DNA of 43,421 bases from Alphaproteobacteria bacterium. Lineage in GTDB: Bacteria; Pseudomonadota; Alphaproteobacteria; Caulobacterales; Caulobacteraceae. Under the pieces are notes generated by a model that was not told the origin of the DNA, did not search any database, and worked only from the letters and a program-made list of their open reading frames with translations. The DNA is taken from the NCBI GenBank assembly GCA_018826515.1, contig JAHKAM010000020.1, forward strand, positions 1-43,421. Direction: 5' to 3'. Numbering within the stretch: the stretch's first letter is position 1; every line of letters begins with the position of its first letter. Below are positions 37,002-43,421 of this stretch, piece by piece. Both the position numbers and the translations under genes were made by a program.

Positions 37002-39029
37002 ATGATTCAGGATACTCCCAACGCGCTTGCGGACGTCGTCGTCACCGCGGCCCGCCTGCCGCCGGCCGCCGGGGAAGCGGCCTTCTCGGTGATCCGGATC
37101 GACGGGCGGACGCTCGACCGCGCCACCCGGCTGGATGAGGCGCTGGCCACCGTGCCGGCCGTGTCCCTGTTCCGTCGCACTTCCAGCCTCGGCGCCAACC
37201 CGACCACCCAGGGTATCAGTCTGCGCGCCATCGCGCCGTCAGGGGCCGGTCGCACCTTGGTGACCCTCGACGGCGAGCCCTTGAACGATCCCTTCGGGGG
37301 CTGGGTGATCTGGTCCCAGGTCGCGCCCGAAAGTCTGCAAGGCGTGGACATTGTCCGGGGCGCCGGAGCGGGGCCTTACGGGGCCGGCGCCCTGACCGGC
37401 GTTATCGCCTTGCGCGAGCGGGACACGGCCGGCGGAGTCCTGGACGTCTCGGCCGGAGATTTCGGAGGTCGACGGCTCGCGGCCGCTGCGACCCTGACAG
37501 GGACCCGTATCGCCGTGACCGGCTCGGCGCTGTACGAGCGCTCGGATGGCTACACGCCCGTGCGGGGCGCTTTGGCGGGCGCGGCTGATACGCCGCTTGA
37601 TCTGGAAATTCGCAACGCGGCCTTGCGGGCGGACCTCGGGATTGACGAGGCCACGGCCCTGTCGCTCCGGATCTCCGCCTATGAGGAAGACCGCGGCTCG
37701 GGACTGGCTGGGGCTCGCTCTTCGGCGAGCGGTCAAGGCTACTCCGCCACCCTGGCCCGGACGCCGGGCCGGAACCGCCTCGGCTGGCGCGCCCAGGTCT
37801 GGCGACGGGAGAGTGATTTCGCCAACAGCGCTGTGGCCGTGGCTTCGGGGAGGGGCGCAACGACTCCCGCCAACGACCAGTACGCCACGCCAGCCGTCGG
37901 CTGGGGCGGCAATGTCGCTCTGCGCCGTTCCGCCCTCGACCTCGGCGGCGGGCGGCTGGAATGGGAGCTCGGCGCCGACGCCCGCTTCAGCGACGGGGAA
38001 ACGCAGGAGCGGTTCCGGTTCATGGGCGGCCAGTTCACGCGCGACCGGTTCGCGGGCGGCGAAACCTCGGTCGTCGGGGGTTATGCCGAGGGATCGTGGA
38101 GCGGCGGCCCATGGCTCGTCGCCGGCGGCCTGCGATTGGACCGTTGGAAGAATGCGGCGGGCCGACGGCTGGAACTGGACCGGGCGACCGGCCAGCCGAC
38201 GCTCGACGAGGTCTATCCGGATCGGTCCGGTGAAGTCTTCAGCGCCCGGCTCGGCATGCGCCGCGCGCTGTCCGGGAAGCTGTCGGTCCGCGCCGCCGCC
38301 TATTCCGGCTTCCGGCCGCCGACCCTCAACGAACTGCATCGCCCTTTCCGGGTGGGGAACGATCTGACGGAGGCCAACGCGGCGCTGGAGCCCGAGAGGC
38401 TGCAGGGCGTCGAGGCGGGGCTGTCGTGGGACGGCGCGCGCACCACACTGGGCGCGACCGTGTTCGCGAACCGGATCGAGGATGCGATCGTCAATGTGAC
38501 CATCGGCGCCGGGCCAGGCGTCATCCCGGTCTTGCCGCGCGCGGGCTTCGTTCCCGCCGGAGGCGTGTTGCGTCAGCGGCAGAACGCGGGCGTCATCCAC
38601 GCGACGGGCATCGAGCTTTCGGTCGAGCACCGGTTCGATGACGTCACCCTTGTCGGCGCGATCTCGGCGACCGATGCGGAGCTGGACGGCGGATCGGCGG
38701 CGCCGCAGCTCACCGGGCTTCGTCCCGCCCAGGCGCCGGCGCTCAGCGCCACGGCGGGCTTGGACTGGCGCGTGTCCGATCGCCTGACTCTCGGCGCCCG
38801 GGGCCGCTACGAGGCCCGGCGGTTTGACGACGACCTGAACAGCCGCGTCCTCGACGCCGCCATTACGGCTGACGTGCGGGCGGAGTGGCGGGTGAGAGAC
38901 GGGATCGTCGCCTATGCCGCGGCCGACAATCTGTTCGACGAGGATGTGGAGGTCGCCGAGACCGGGGTCGGCGTGGAGGGTTTCGGTCCTCCCCGCACCG
39001 TGCGCGCGGGCCTTTCGCTTCGCTGGTGA
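37002..39029 (+). CDS. TonB-dependent receptor without a visible signal peptide
   Basis: A 675-residue outer-membrane receptor. A TonB-box-like segment ALADVVVTAARLP (about 8-20), the plug (TTQGISLRAIAPSGAGRTLVTLDGEPLNDPFGGWVIW, GVDIVRGAGAGPYGAGALTGVIAL) and a barrel ending in the typical aromatic VRAGLSLRW are all present. The first residues (MIQDTPNALADV) contain no signal sequence. An in-frame TAA at 36990-36992 blocks any longer start, and the other frames upstream do not encode one. The gene follows the hydroxyproline oxidase on the same strand and may take up the cluster's peptide substrate. It could be a decayed 5' end, or a sequence error upstream. Confidence 0.85.
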   Translation: MIQDTPNALADVVVTAARLPPAAGEAAFSVIRIDGRTLDRATRLDEALATVPAVSLFRRTSSLGANPTTQGISLRAIAPSGAGRTLVTLDGEPLNDPFGGWVIWSQVAPESLQGVDIVRGAGAGPYGAGALTGVIALRERDTAGGVLDVSAGDFGGRRLAAAATLTGTRIAVTGSALYERSDGYTPVRGALAGAADTPLDLEIRNAALRADLGIDEATALSLRISAYEEDRGSGLAGARSSASGQGYSATLARTPGRNRLGWRAQVWRRESDFANSAVAVASGRGATTPANDQYATPAVGWGGNVALRRSALDLGGGRLEWELGADARFSDGETQERFRFMGGQFTRDRFAGGETSVVGGYAEGSWSGGPWLVAGGLRLDRWKNAAGRRLELDRATGQPTLDEVYPDRSGEVFSARLGMRRALSGKLSVRAAAYSGFRPPTLNELHRPFRVGNDLTEANAALEPERLQGVEAGLSWDGARTTLGATVFANRIEDAIVNVTIGAGPGVIPVLPRAGFVPAGGVLRQRQNAGVIHATGIELSVEHRFDDVTLVGAISATDAELDGGSAAPQLTGLRPAQAPALSATAGLDWRVSDRLTLGARGRYEARRFDDDLNSRVLDAAITADVRAEWRVRDGIVAYAAADNLFDEDVEVAETGVGVEGFGPPRTVRAGLSLRW

Positions 39030-39050
39030 GAGGATGGCGGGGGTCCGTCG

Positions 39051-40676
39051 TCACGAGGCCGCCGCCCCTTCGCTTCGGTTCAGCATCGCTTCCAGAGTCG
39101 CCAATTCGTCCGCCTCCTTCGCCGGCTTGTCCCAGCGGATCCTGTGGATTCGCGGAAAGCGCATGGCCACGCCGGACTTGTGGCGTTTCGACTGCTGCAG
39201 CCCCTCGAACGCCACCTCGAGCACCAGGCCGAACTCGCGGCTCGCCTTAACCGAGCGCACCGGACCGAAGCGTTCGACCGTGTTGTCACGGACGAATTTG
39301 TCGAGCTGTTTCAGCTCCTCGTCGGTGAAGCCGAAATAGGCCTTGCCCACCGGCGTCAGGGCGTGGCTGCCGTCCACATCCTCGGTCCAGACGCCGAAGG
39401 TGAAGTCGGAATAGTAGCTCGACCGTTTGCCGTGCCCTCTCTGGGCGTACATCAGCACCGCATCGATAAGATGCGGATCCTTCTTCCATTTGAACCACGG
39501 TCCCTTGGGCCGGCCCGCCTCATAGACGCTGTCGAGCCGTTTCAGCATCAGGCCCTCGGCCGCCTGGGGGTCGCCTTCAGGCGGCGCGGCGCGCAAGGCG
39601 GCGAGGGCATCCCACGACGCAAAGGGCTGGACCGGAGACAGGTCGATCCGGTCGGACCCGAGCGCAGCGACGAGGGCCTCCAGCCGCCTTCGCCGGTCCG
39701 CGAACGTCAGCTTGCGCAAATCGACCCCGTCCTGGGCCAACAGATCGTATGCGCGAATGCCGGCGGGATGGGCGGCCATGACCTTTGCGTCCGCGGTCTT
39801 GCGGTTGAGCCGCTGCTGCAGGTCGCCAAACGACCCTGTCCGCCCTTCACGGAGAACCAGAAGCTCTCCGTCGATGACGCCCTCGTGGGTCAAGGCCTCC
39901 AGCACGTCAGGAAAGGTCGGGGAGATGTCTTCGCCGGTCCGGCTGTAGAGGCGCCTGACCCCGCCTTCACTGACTGCCTGGACCCGGATGCCGTCCCATT
40001 TCCATTCGGCGGCGTAGGCGCCGGGGTCGAGTCGGGCCATCTCGGCCTCATCGATCGGCTGGGCCAGCATGACCGGCCGGAAGCGACCGTGCGCGTCGGC
40101 CGACGGTCGCTCGGCCCGGCCGTCGAGCCAGGCCAGCAGATCGGCATAGGGCGGCGACTGGGCGTGCCAGACCTCCTGGATATCGGCGACCTCCACCCCG
40201 CCTAAATCCGCCGCCGCCTGCCACGCCAGCCGCGCCGAGACGCCGACCCGCAGGCCGCCCGTCACGAGCTTCAGCAAGGCCCATCGGCCATCCGCGTCCA
40301 GCGCGTCGAGCCATCCCTCAAGCAGTCCCTGCACTTCGCCGCGCTTCGCCTCGTTCAGGGCGTCGATCACTTCGGACAGGTCCGGCTCGCGGTTGGCTCC
40401 GTGACGCGTGGGCCAGATCAGGGCGACGGTCTCGGCCAGATCGCCGACATAGTCGTAGGACAGCCAGAAGAGCTCCGGATCGACCCGCGTCTCGACGGCC
40501 CGGCGGATCATCGCGGGCTTGGCGGCGGTGAAGGTCAGGGCGCCGGTCAGGGCGGCGAGGGCCCAGCCCCGGTCAGGGTCCGGCGTGTCCGCCAGATGAT
40601 CGCGGATCAGCCGCAGCTTGGCGTTCCGCGACGCCGTCAAGGACAGACGATCCAGCAGGGCGGCGAAGGCGCGCAT
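39051..40676 (-). CDS. ATP-dependent DNA ligase (bacterial DNA-damage-associated type)
   Basis: A 541-residue ATP-dependent DNA ligase with an N-terminal helical domain. The adenylation motif is EWKWDGIRVQ, with the nucleophilic Lys near residue 226. Further motifs are LYSRTGEDIS, FPDVLEALTHEGVIDGELLVL, EGLMLKRLDSVYEAGRPKGPWFKWKKD and a C-terminal OB fold ending in FPRIHRIRWDKPAKEADELATLEAML. It lacks the polymerase and nuclease parts of LigD, so it belongs to the stand-alone ligase type paired with a beta-lactamase-fold exonuclease. The start overlaps the exonuclease stop by one base. The helicase and endonuclease (PdeM) that often complete this set are not adjacent here. Confidence 0.94.
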   Translation of the reverse strand: MRAFAALLDRLSLTASRNAKLRLIRDHLADTPDPDRGWALAALTGALTFTAAKPAMIRRAVETRVDPELFWLSYDYVGDLAETVALIWPTRHGANREPDLSEVIDALNEAKRGEVQGLLEGWLDALDADGRWALLKLVTGGLRVGVSARLAWQAAADLGGVEVADIQEVWHAQSPPYADLLAWLDGRAERPSADAHGRFRPVMLAQPIDEAEMARLDPGAYAAEWKWDGIRVQAVSEGGVRRLYSRTGEDISPTFPDVLEALTHEGVIDGELLVLREGRTGSFGDLQQRLNRKTADAKVMAAHPAGIRAYDLLAQDGVDLRKLTFADRRRRLEALVAALGSDRIDLSPVQPFASWDALAALRAAPPEGDPQAAEGLMLKRLDSVYEAGRPKGPWFKWKKDPHLIDAVLMYAQRGHGKRSSYYSDFTFGVWTEDVDGSHALTPVGKAYFGFTDEELKQLDKFVRDNTVERFGPVRSVKASREFGLVLEVAFEGLQQSKRHKSGVAMRFPRIHRIRWDKPAKEADELATLEAMLNRSEGAAAS

Positions 40677-41710
40677 CAGTCCTCGTCCTCGTCCTCATAC
40701 CCGACCAGATGAAGCGCCCGCGCCTTCAGGCCGTTCAGCTCCGCCCAGCGACGCAGGGCGTCGTCCCGGCCGTGGGTGATCCAGACCTCCTGCGGCGACA
40801 ACTCGGCCAGGGTGTCGGTCAGTTCGTCCCAGTCGGCGTGATCCGACAGCACCAGGGGCAGTTCGACGCCGCGCTGCCTTGCCCGCGCCCGCACGCTCAT
40901 CCAGCCGGAGGCGAAGGCCGTGACAGGATCGGGAAAGCGCCGGCTCCAGCGGTCGGCCAGGGCGGAGGGTGGAGCGATGATGATCCGCCCCGCGAAATCC
41001 GCCTTTGAGCCGGTCGCCGGAGCCAGCGATCCCAGCACCACGCCGAAATGCTCGTAAAGCCGGTTCAGGCGCTCCAGCGCGCCATGCACATAGATGGTCT
41101 CGTCGTAGCCGGCCTCGCGCAGAAGCCGGATCACGCGCTGCGCCTTCCCGAGCGCATAGGCACCGACCAGATGGGCGCGCTCGGGGAACTGCTGGACCGA
41201 GCGCAGCAGCCGGGCGATCTCCTGCGTGTCCGGCGGGTGACGGAAGACGGGCAGGCCGAAGGTGGCCTCGGTGATGAAGACGTCGCTTGGAACCGGCTCG
41301 AAGGCGGCGCAGGTCGGATCGCGACGACGTTTGTAATCGCCCGAGGCGGTGATCGTCAGTCCGCCCTGACGAACCGTCGCCTGGGCTGACCCCAGCACAT
41401 GACCCGCGGGGGCGAGCGACAGCTCGACGTCTCCGACCACCAGCCGTTCGCCCATGGCCAACGGCTGGGCGTGGACCGCGAAGTCAGGGCCGTACCGCTC
41501 GCCCATGATGGCGAGGGTCTCCGGGGTCGCCAGCACGGAGCCGTGTCCGGCCCGGGCATGATCGGCGTGGCCGTGGGTGATGACCGCCCGGTCCACCGGC
41601 CGCGGCGGGTCGATAAAGAATGCGCCGCCGGGGCACCAGAGACCGTCCGGCGTGGGTCGAAGGACTGTGTCGAACCGGCGCGAGAGACGGGGATCGGCGG
41701 TCGTTGGCAT
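40676..41710 (-). CDS. Ligase-associated exonuclease, metallo-beta-lactamase fold
   Basis: A 344-residue MBL/beta-CASP-like nuclease. The metal motif is THGHADHARAGHG (about 44-56), with the later His in LAPAGHVLGSA and the C-terminal LVLSDHADWDELTDTL and VWITHGRDDALRRWAE. Proteins of this form are encoded next to stand-alone ATP-dependent ligases and have been proposed to trim DNA ends for repair. The ATG at 41710 follows a short gap after the AraC gene's end. The pair probably forms a two-gene unit. The in-cell substrate is not known from sequence. Confidence 0.93.
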   Translation of the reverse strand: MPTTADPRLSRRFDTVLRPTPDGLWCPGGAFFIDPPRPVDRAVITHGHADHARAGHGSVLATPETLAIMGERYGPDFAVHAQPLAMGERLVVGDVELSLAPAGHVLGSAQATVRQGGLTITASGDYKRRRDPTCAAFEPVPSDVFITEATFGLPVFRHPPDTQEIARLLRSVQQFPERAHLVGAYALGKAQRVIRLLREAGYDETIYVHGALERLNRLYEHFGVVLGSLAPATGSKADFAGRIIIAPPSALADRWSRRFPDPVTAFASGWMSVRARARQRGVELPLVLSDHADWDELTDTLAELSPQEVWITHGRDDALRRWAELNGLKARALHLVGYEDEDED

Positions 41711-41777
41711 GGAGGATCCTGAGCGAACTTGCGAGCCCTGAACGCCGCGGCCGCGCGAGGTTTCCGCTTCGACGCGT

Positions 41778-42842
41778 CTACCCCTGTTGACGTTGCTCCG
41801 CGCCGCCCCCGCCGAGACCCAGATCCTTCAGCCAGTTCCCGAGGATATCGTGCCGGATGGGGCCGGTCGACATCGAGATGTCGGATGGCGCCTCCCGCGC
41901 GCCGACCTCGCTGGGAGGATAGTCGTAGCGGGCGCGGAACAGGCGACTGAAGTGGTTGGGCGAGGCAAACCCGTACTGGTGGGATATTTCCGTGATTGTC
42001 GGACTGGCCTCACGACGGCGGCACAGGGCGCTGCGCGCATGGTGCAGACGGCGTTCCTGGATGTAGCGATTGACCCCGCCCTCACCGTCGAAGGCGCGGT
42101 AGAGGGTCGCCCGTGACGCGCCGCTCGCGCGGGCGACGGCGGCGATCGTGATGGGCAGTTCCCTCGTCTGGACGCGCCGCTCGATATAGTCGGCCGCGGC
42201 CCGGCGAACGACGCCTTGCAGCGCTTCCAGCTCGGGGCCGTCGATCTCAACCCGGGCGCCGGCGACCCTGGCGGCGACCAGCAATAGCGCCTGAACCCCC
42301 GTCTCCAGCTCGACCTCCGTCAGATCCTCGGCCAGTTCCGCCAAGGCGCTCATGTGTGTGTTGATCAGCCGGACACCCGGCGCTTCGGGTGGAAGCACGA
42401 GGCCATGCGCGTCGGCTCTCAGCAACACCGGCGGAACGAGATGACGGGGGACCAGCAGGGTGGTGACATCGACCGCGTCGAGCCGGGAAGCGGACGGCCG
42501 GCTCATGTCCCGGAACTGCAAGGCTCCGGGCGCCGCGCGTACCGAGCGGCCGTCGCAGTCCCCGACCACGGCGCGCCGGTTGATCAACATGTTGAGCCCG
42601 TCGATGTCTGACCTTCGCAGCGTGGCGGGCCCGCGCGAGAGGGTCTGCCGGACCGAGCGGCCAAAGCCGACGGCGCCGGAAGCGCTCAGGGTTGTTCGGG
42701 TCTCGTTGTAGAAATTCAGACGGTCATGATCGCTGACGCCGGACACTTGGTAGAGGTCCGCCATCCCCACGAGATAGCGGTCAAACGCATCGGGCAGGCT
42801 CTGCGCCGACACGTCCCATGAAATCGTACGTGAATCGTGCAA
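41778..42842 (-). CDS. AraC family transcriptional regulator
   Basis: A 354-residue regulator. The N-terminal 220 residues are a cupin-like AraC-binding sensor region (FGRSVRQTLSRGPATLRRSDIDGLNMLI, CDGRSVRAAPGALQFRDMSRP). The C-terminal AraC DNA-binding domain has two HTH units (ITIAAVARASGASRATLYRAFDGEGGVNRYIQERRLHHARSAL and ITEISHQYGFASPNHFSRLFRARYDYPPSEVGA). The longest start is TTG at 42842, with an AAAGGCG about 5 nt upstream; GTG at 42812 is an alternative. The gene is divergent from the unidentified gene at the right edge across an AT-richer gap, so that gene is one possible target. Confidence 0.92.
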   Translation of the reverse strand: MHDSRTISWDVSAQSLPDAFDRYLVGMADLYQVSGVSDHDRLNFYNETRTTLSASGAVGFGRSVRQTLSRGPATLRRSDIDGLNMLINRRAVVGDCDGRSVRAAPGALQFRDMSRPSASRLDAVDVTTLLVPRHLVPPVLLRADAHGLVLPPEAPGVRLINTHMSALAELAEDLTEVELETGVQALLLVAARVAGARVEIDGPELEALQGVVRRAAADYIERRVQTRELPITIAAVARASGASRATLYRAFDGEGGVNRYIQERRLHHARSALCRRREASPTITEISHQYGFASPNHFSRLFRARYDYPPSEVGAREAPSDISMSTGPIRHDILGNWLKDLGLGGGGAEQRQQG

Positions 42843-43248
42843 CCGACGCCTTTACTTCGATACTCAAGCATACGAGGAGCTCTCTAAAATCGAACGAGCT
42901 GAGATATAAATATCTCGAATATCGGTTTCATCAACCGTAAAATATCAAAGACCCCGCAAGGCAAGGTTTGCCCTTCGACGACAATATTTATCCGCCGTGT
43001 TTTATATTGGCCGCATCGCTGCGCAGACGCCCCGAAACGCCGCCGCGCGGCCACTTTTAGTGGAACATGGATCGCATGGCCGGGGGCGCGTTCACGACTT
43101 CTGCCCGTAACTATTGATCAGCGTTCAATTTTTAAGGCGCGCCATTCAAGTTTTTGGCGAACAGCCATGATACGGGCGCAAGGCGCTACCGCTAACGATC
43201 CGTGAATCGGGCGTGGCGCGGGGCAGTATTCGCAGGTGACGGCCGGTT
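42843..43248. promoter_or_regulatory. AT-richer 406-bp intergenic region with several inverted repeats
   Basis: This gap is visibly less GC-rich than the rest of the window. It holds four short perfect inverted repeats: GAGATAT-AA-ATATCTC (42901-42916), CGGTT-TCATC-AACCG (42923-42937), GGCAA-GGT-TTGCC (42960-42972) and CCACT-TTT-AGTGG (43051-43063). No protein gene is convincing. The region probably holds promoters for the AraC gene and the rightward gene; a small RNA or regulator binding array is possible. Confidence 0.55.
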
Positions 43249-43421
43249 GTGGCTAAAGGTGGGAGGAAACCCACCGAATCGGAGGGCGATGTCGTCGCCC
43301 GCCAGGCGGACTACGAAAGCGAACTGGCGCATGCCGCGGCCTATGTGGCCTTCGACGACGGCGTCTGGGCCGCGGACGTCACGGCCTCTGTCTATGGCGG
43401 AGACCTCGACAGCCGCCGCGG
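43249..43421 (+). CDS. Unidentified gene, 5' fragment cut by window edge
   Basis: An open frame from GTG at 43249 runs off the window end (57 complete codons). An in-frame TGA at 43237-43239 limits the start, and an AGGT stretch about 10 nt upstream could serve as ribosome binding site. The sequence begins MAKGGRKPTESEG and continues with DVVARQADYESELAHAAAYVAFDDG and WAADVTASVYGGDLDSR. No signal peptide or known domain is recognisable in the visible part. Codon use is GC-rich, as in coding neighbours. It may be under control of the divergent AraC gene. Confidence 0.5.
   Translation, partial: MAKGGRKPTESEGDVVARQADYESELAHAAAYVAFDDGVWAADVTASVYGGDLDSRR

Noticed and set aside
39051..41710. NHEJ system (LigD/Ku)
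   Set aside because: The ligase has no polymerase or phosphoesterase domain and no Ku gene is adjacent. The partner is a beta-lactamase-fold exonuclease, a different known pairing.

Overview
The window is GC-rich DNA packed with short-gap or overlapping genes. TonB-dependent receptors, secreted S9 and amidohydrolase enzymes with TolB-like propellers, an Anbu cassette and a class I PHA synthase together suggest an alphaproteobacterium, most likely Caulobacteraceae (Brevundimonas-like). That placement is inferred from gene content, not from a marker gene. There is no rRNA, CRISPR array, insertion sequence or prophage. One tRNA is present, tRNA-Lys(CTT).

Layout, left to right. 1-2036: a TonB-dependent receptor cut by the window edge. 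2320-6331: a four-gene cassette of circularly permuted ATP-grasp, alpha-E, transglutaminase-like protease and the proteasome-like protease Anbu, ended by a clear hairpin terminator. 6386-9733: a secreted two-domain propeller-amidohydrolase. 9883-9958: tRNA-Lys. 10157-11665: an Hpt protein, chorismate mutase and ferredoxin-NADP reductase. 12089-15990: an exported S9 peptidase overlapping a lipoprotein amidase that resembles peptide amidase. 16008-16756: a small iron-permease-like protein and a SemiSWEET. 16767-19522: sulfate activation (cysD and a cysN-cysC fusion). 19710-19937: a small exported protein of unknown role.

19954-27911 is an eight-gene minus-strand operon with almost every junction overlapping. 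It encodes a 2-aminobenzoyl-CoA monooxygenase/reductase-type (or salicylyl-CoA 5-hydroxylase-type) flavoprotein, an SDR, a MarR regulator, an enoyl-CoA hydratase, an acyl-CoA dehydrogenase, an aryl-CoA ligase, a thioesterase and a Rid protein. This fits aerobic CoA-dependent breakdown of anthranilate or a similar aromatic acid. A LysR gene lies upstream, divergent from a small ORF and phaC.

30947-36933 (perhaps to 39029) is a hydroxyproline utilisation region: M24 prolidase, FCD-type GntR regulator, 4-hydroxyproline 2-epimerase, a DapA-family deaminase candidate and a D-amino-acid-oxidase-type enzyme. A TauE/SafE permease flanks one side and a TonB receptor the other. Two identical 12-bp perfect palindromes (31855-31866 and 35648-35659) sit in the two divergent promoter gaps and are strong operator candidates for the local GntR protein. 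The region ends with an ATP-dependent DNA ligase plus its beta-lactamase-fold exonuclease, an AraC regulator, an AT-richer gap with several inverted repeats, and the first codons of an unidentified gene.

The points most worth a second look are the paired GntR palindromes, the Anbu cassette with a dyad in its leader, the aryl-CoA operon whose Rid protein lacks the usual arginine, a TonB receptor with no signal peptide, and three separate convergent gene pairs that each share their stop codons in a CTAG tetranucleotide.
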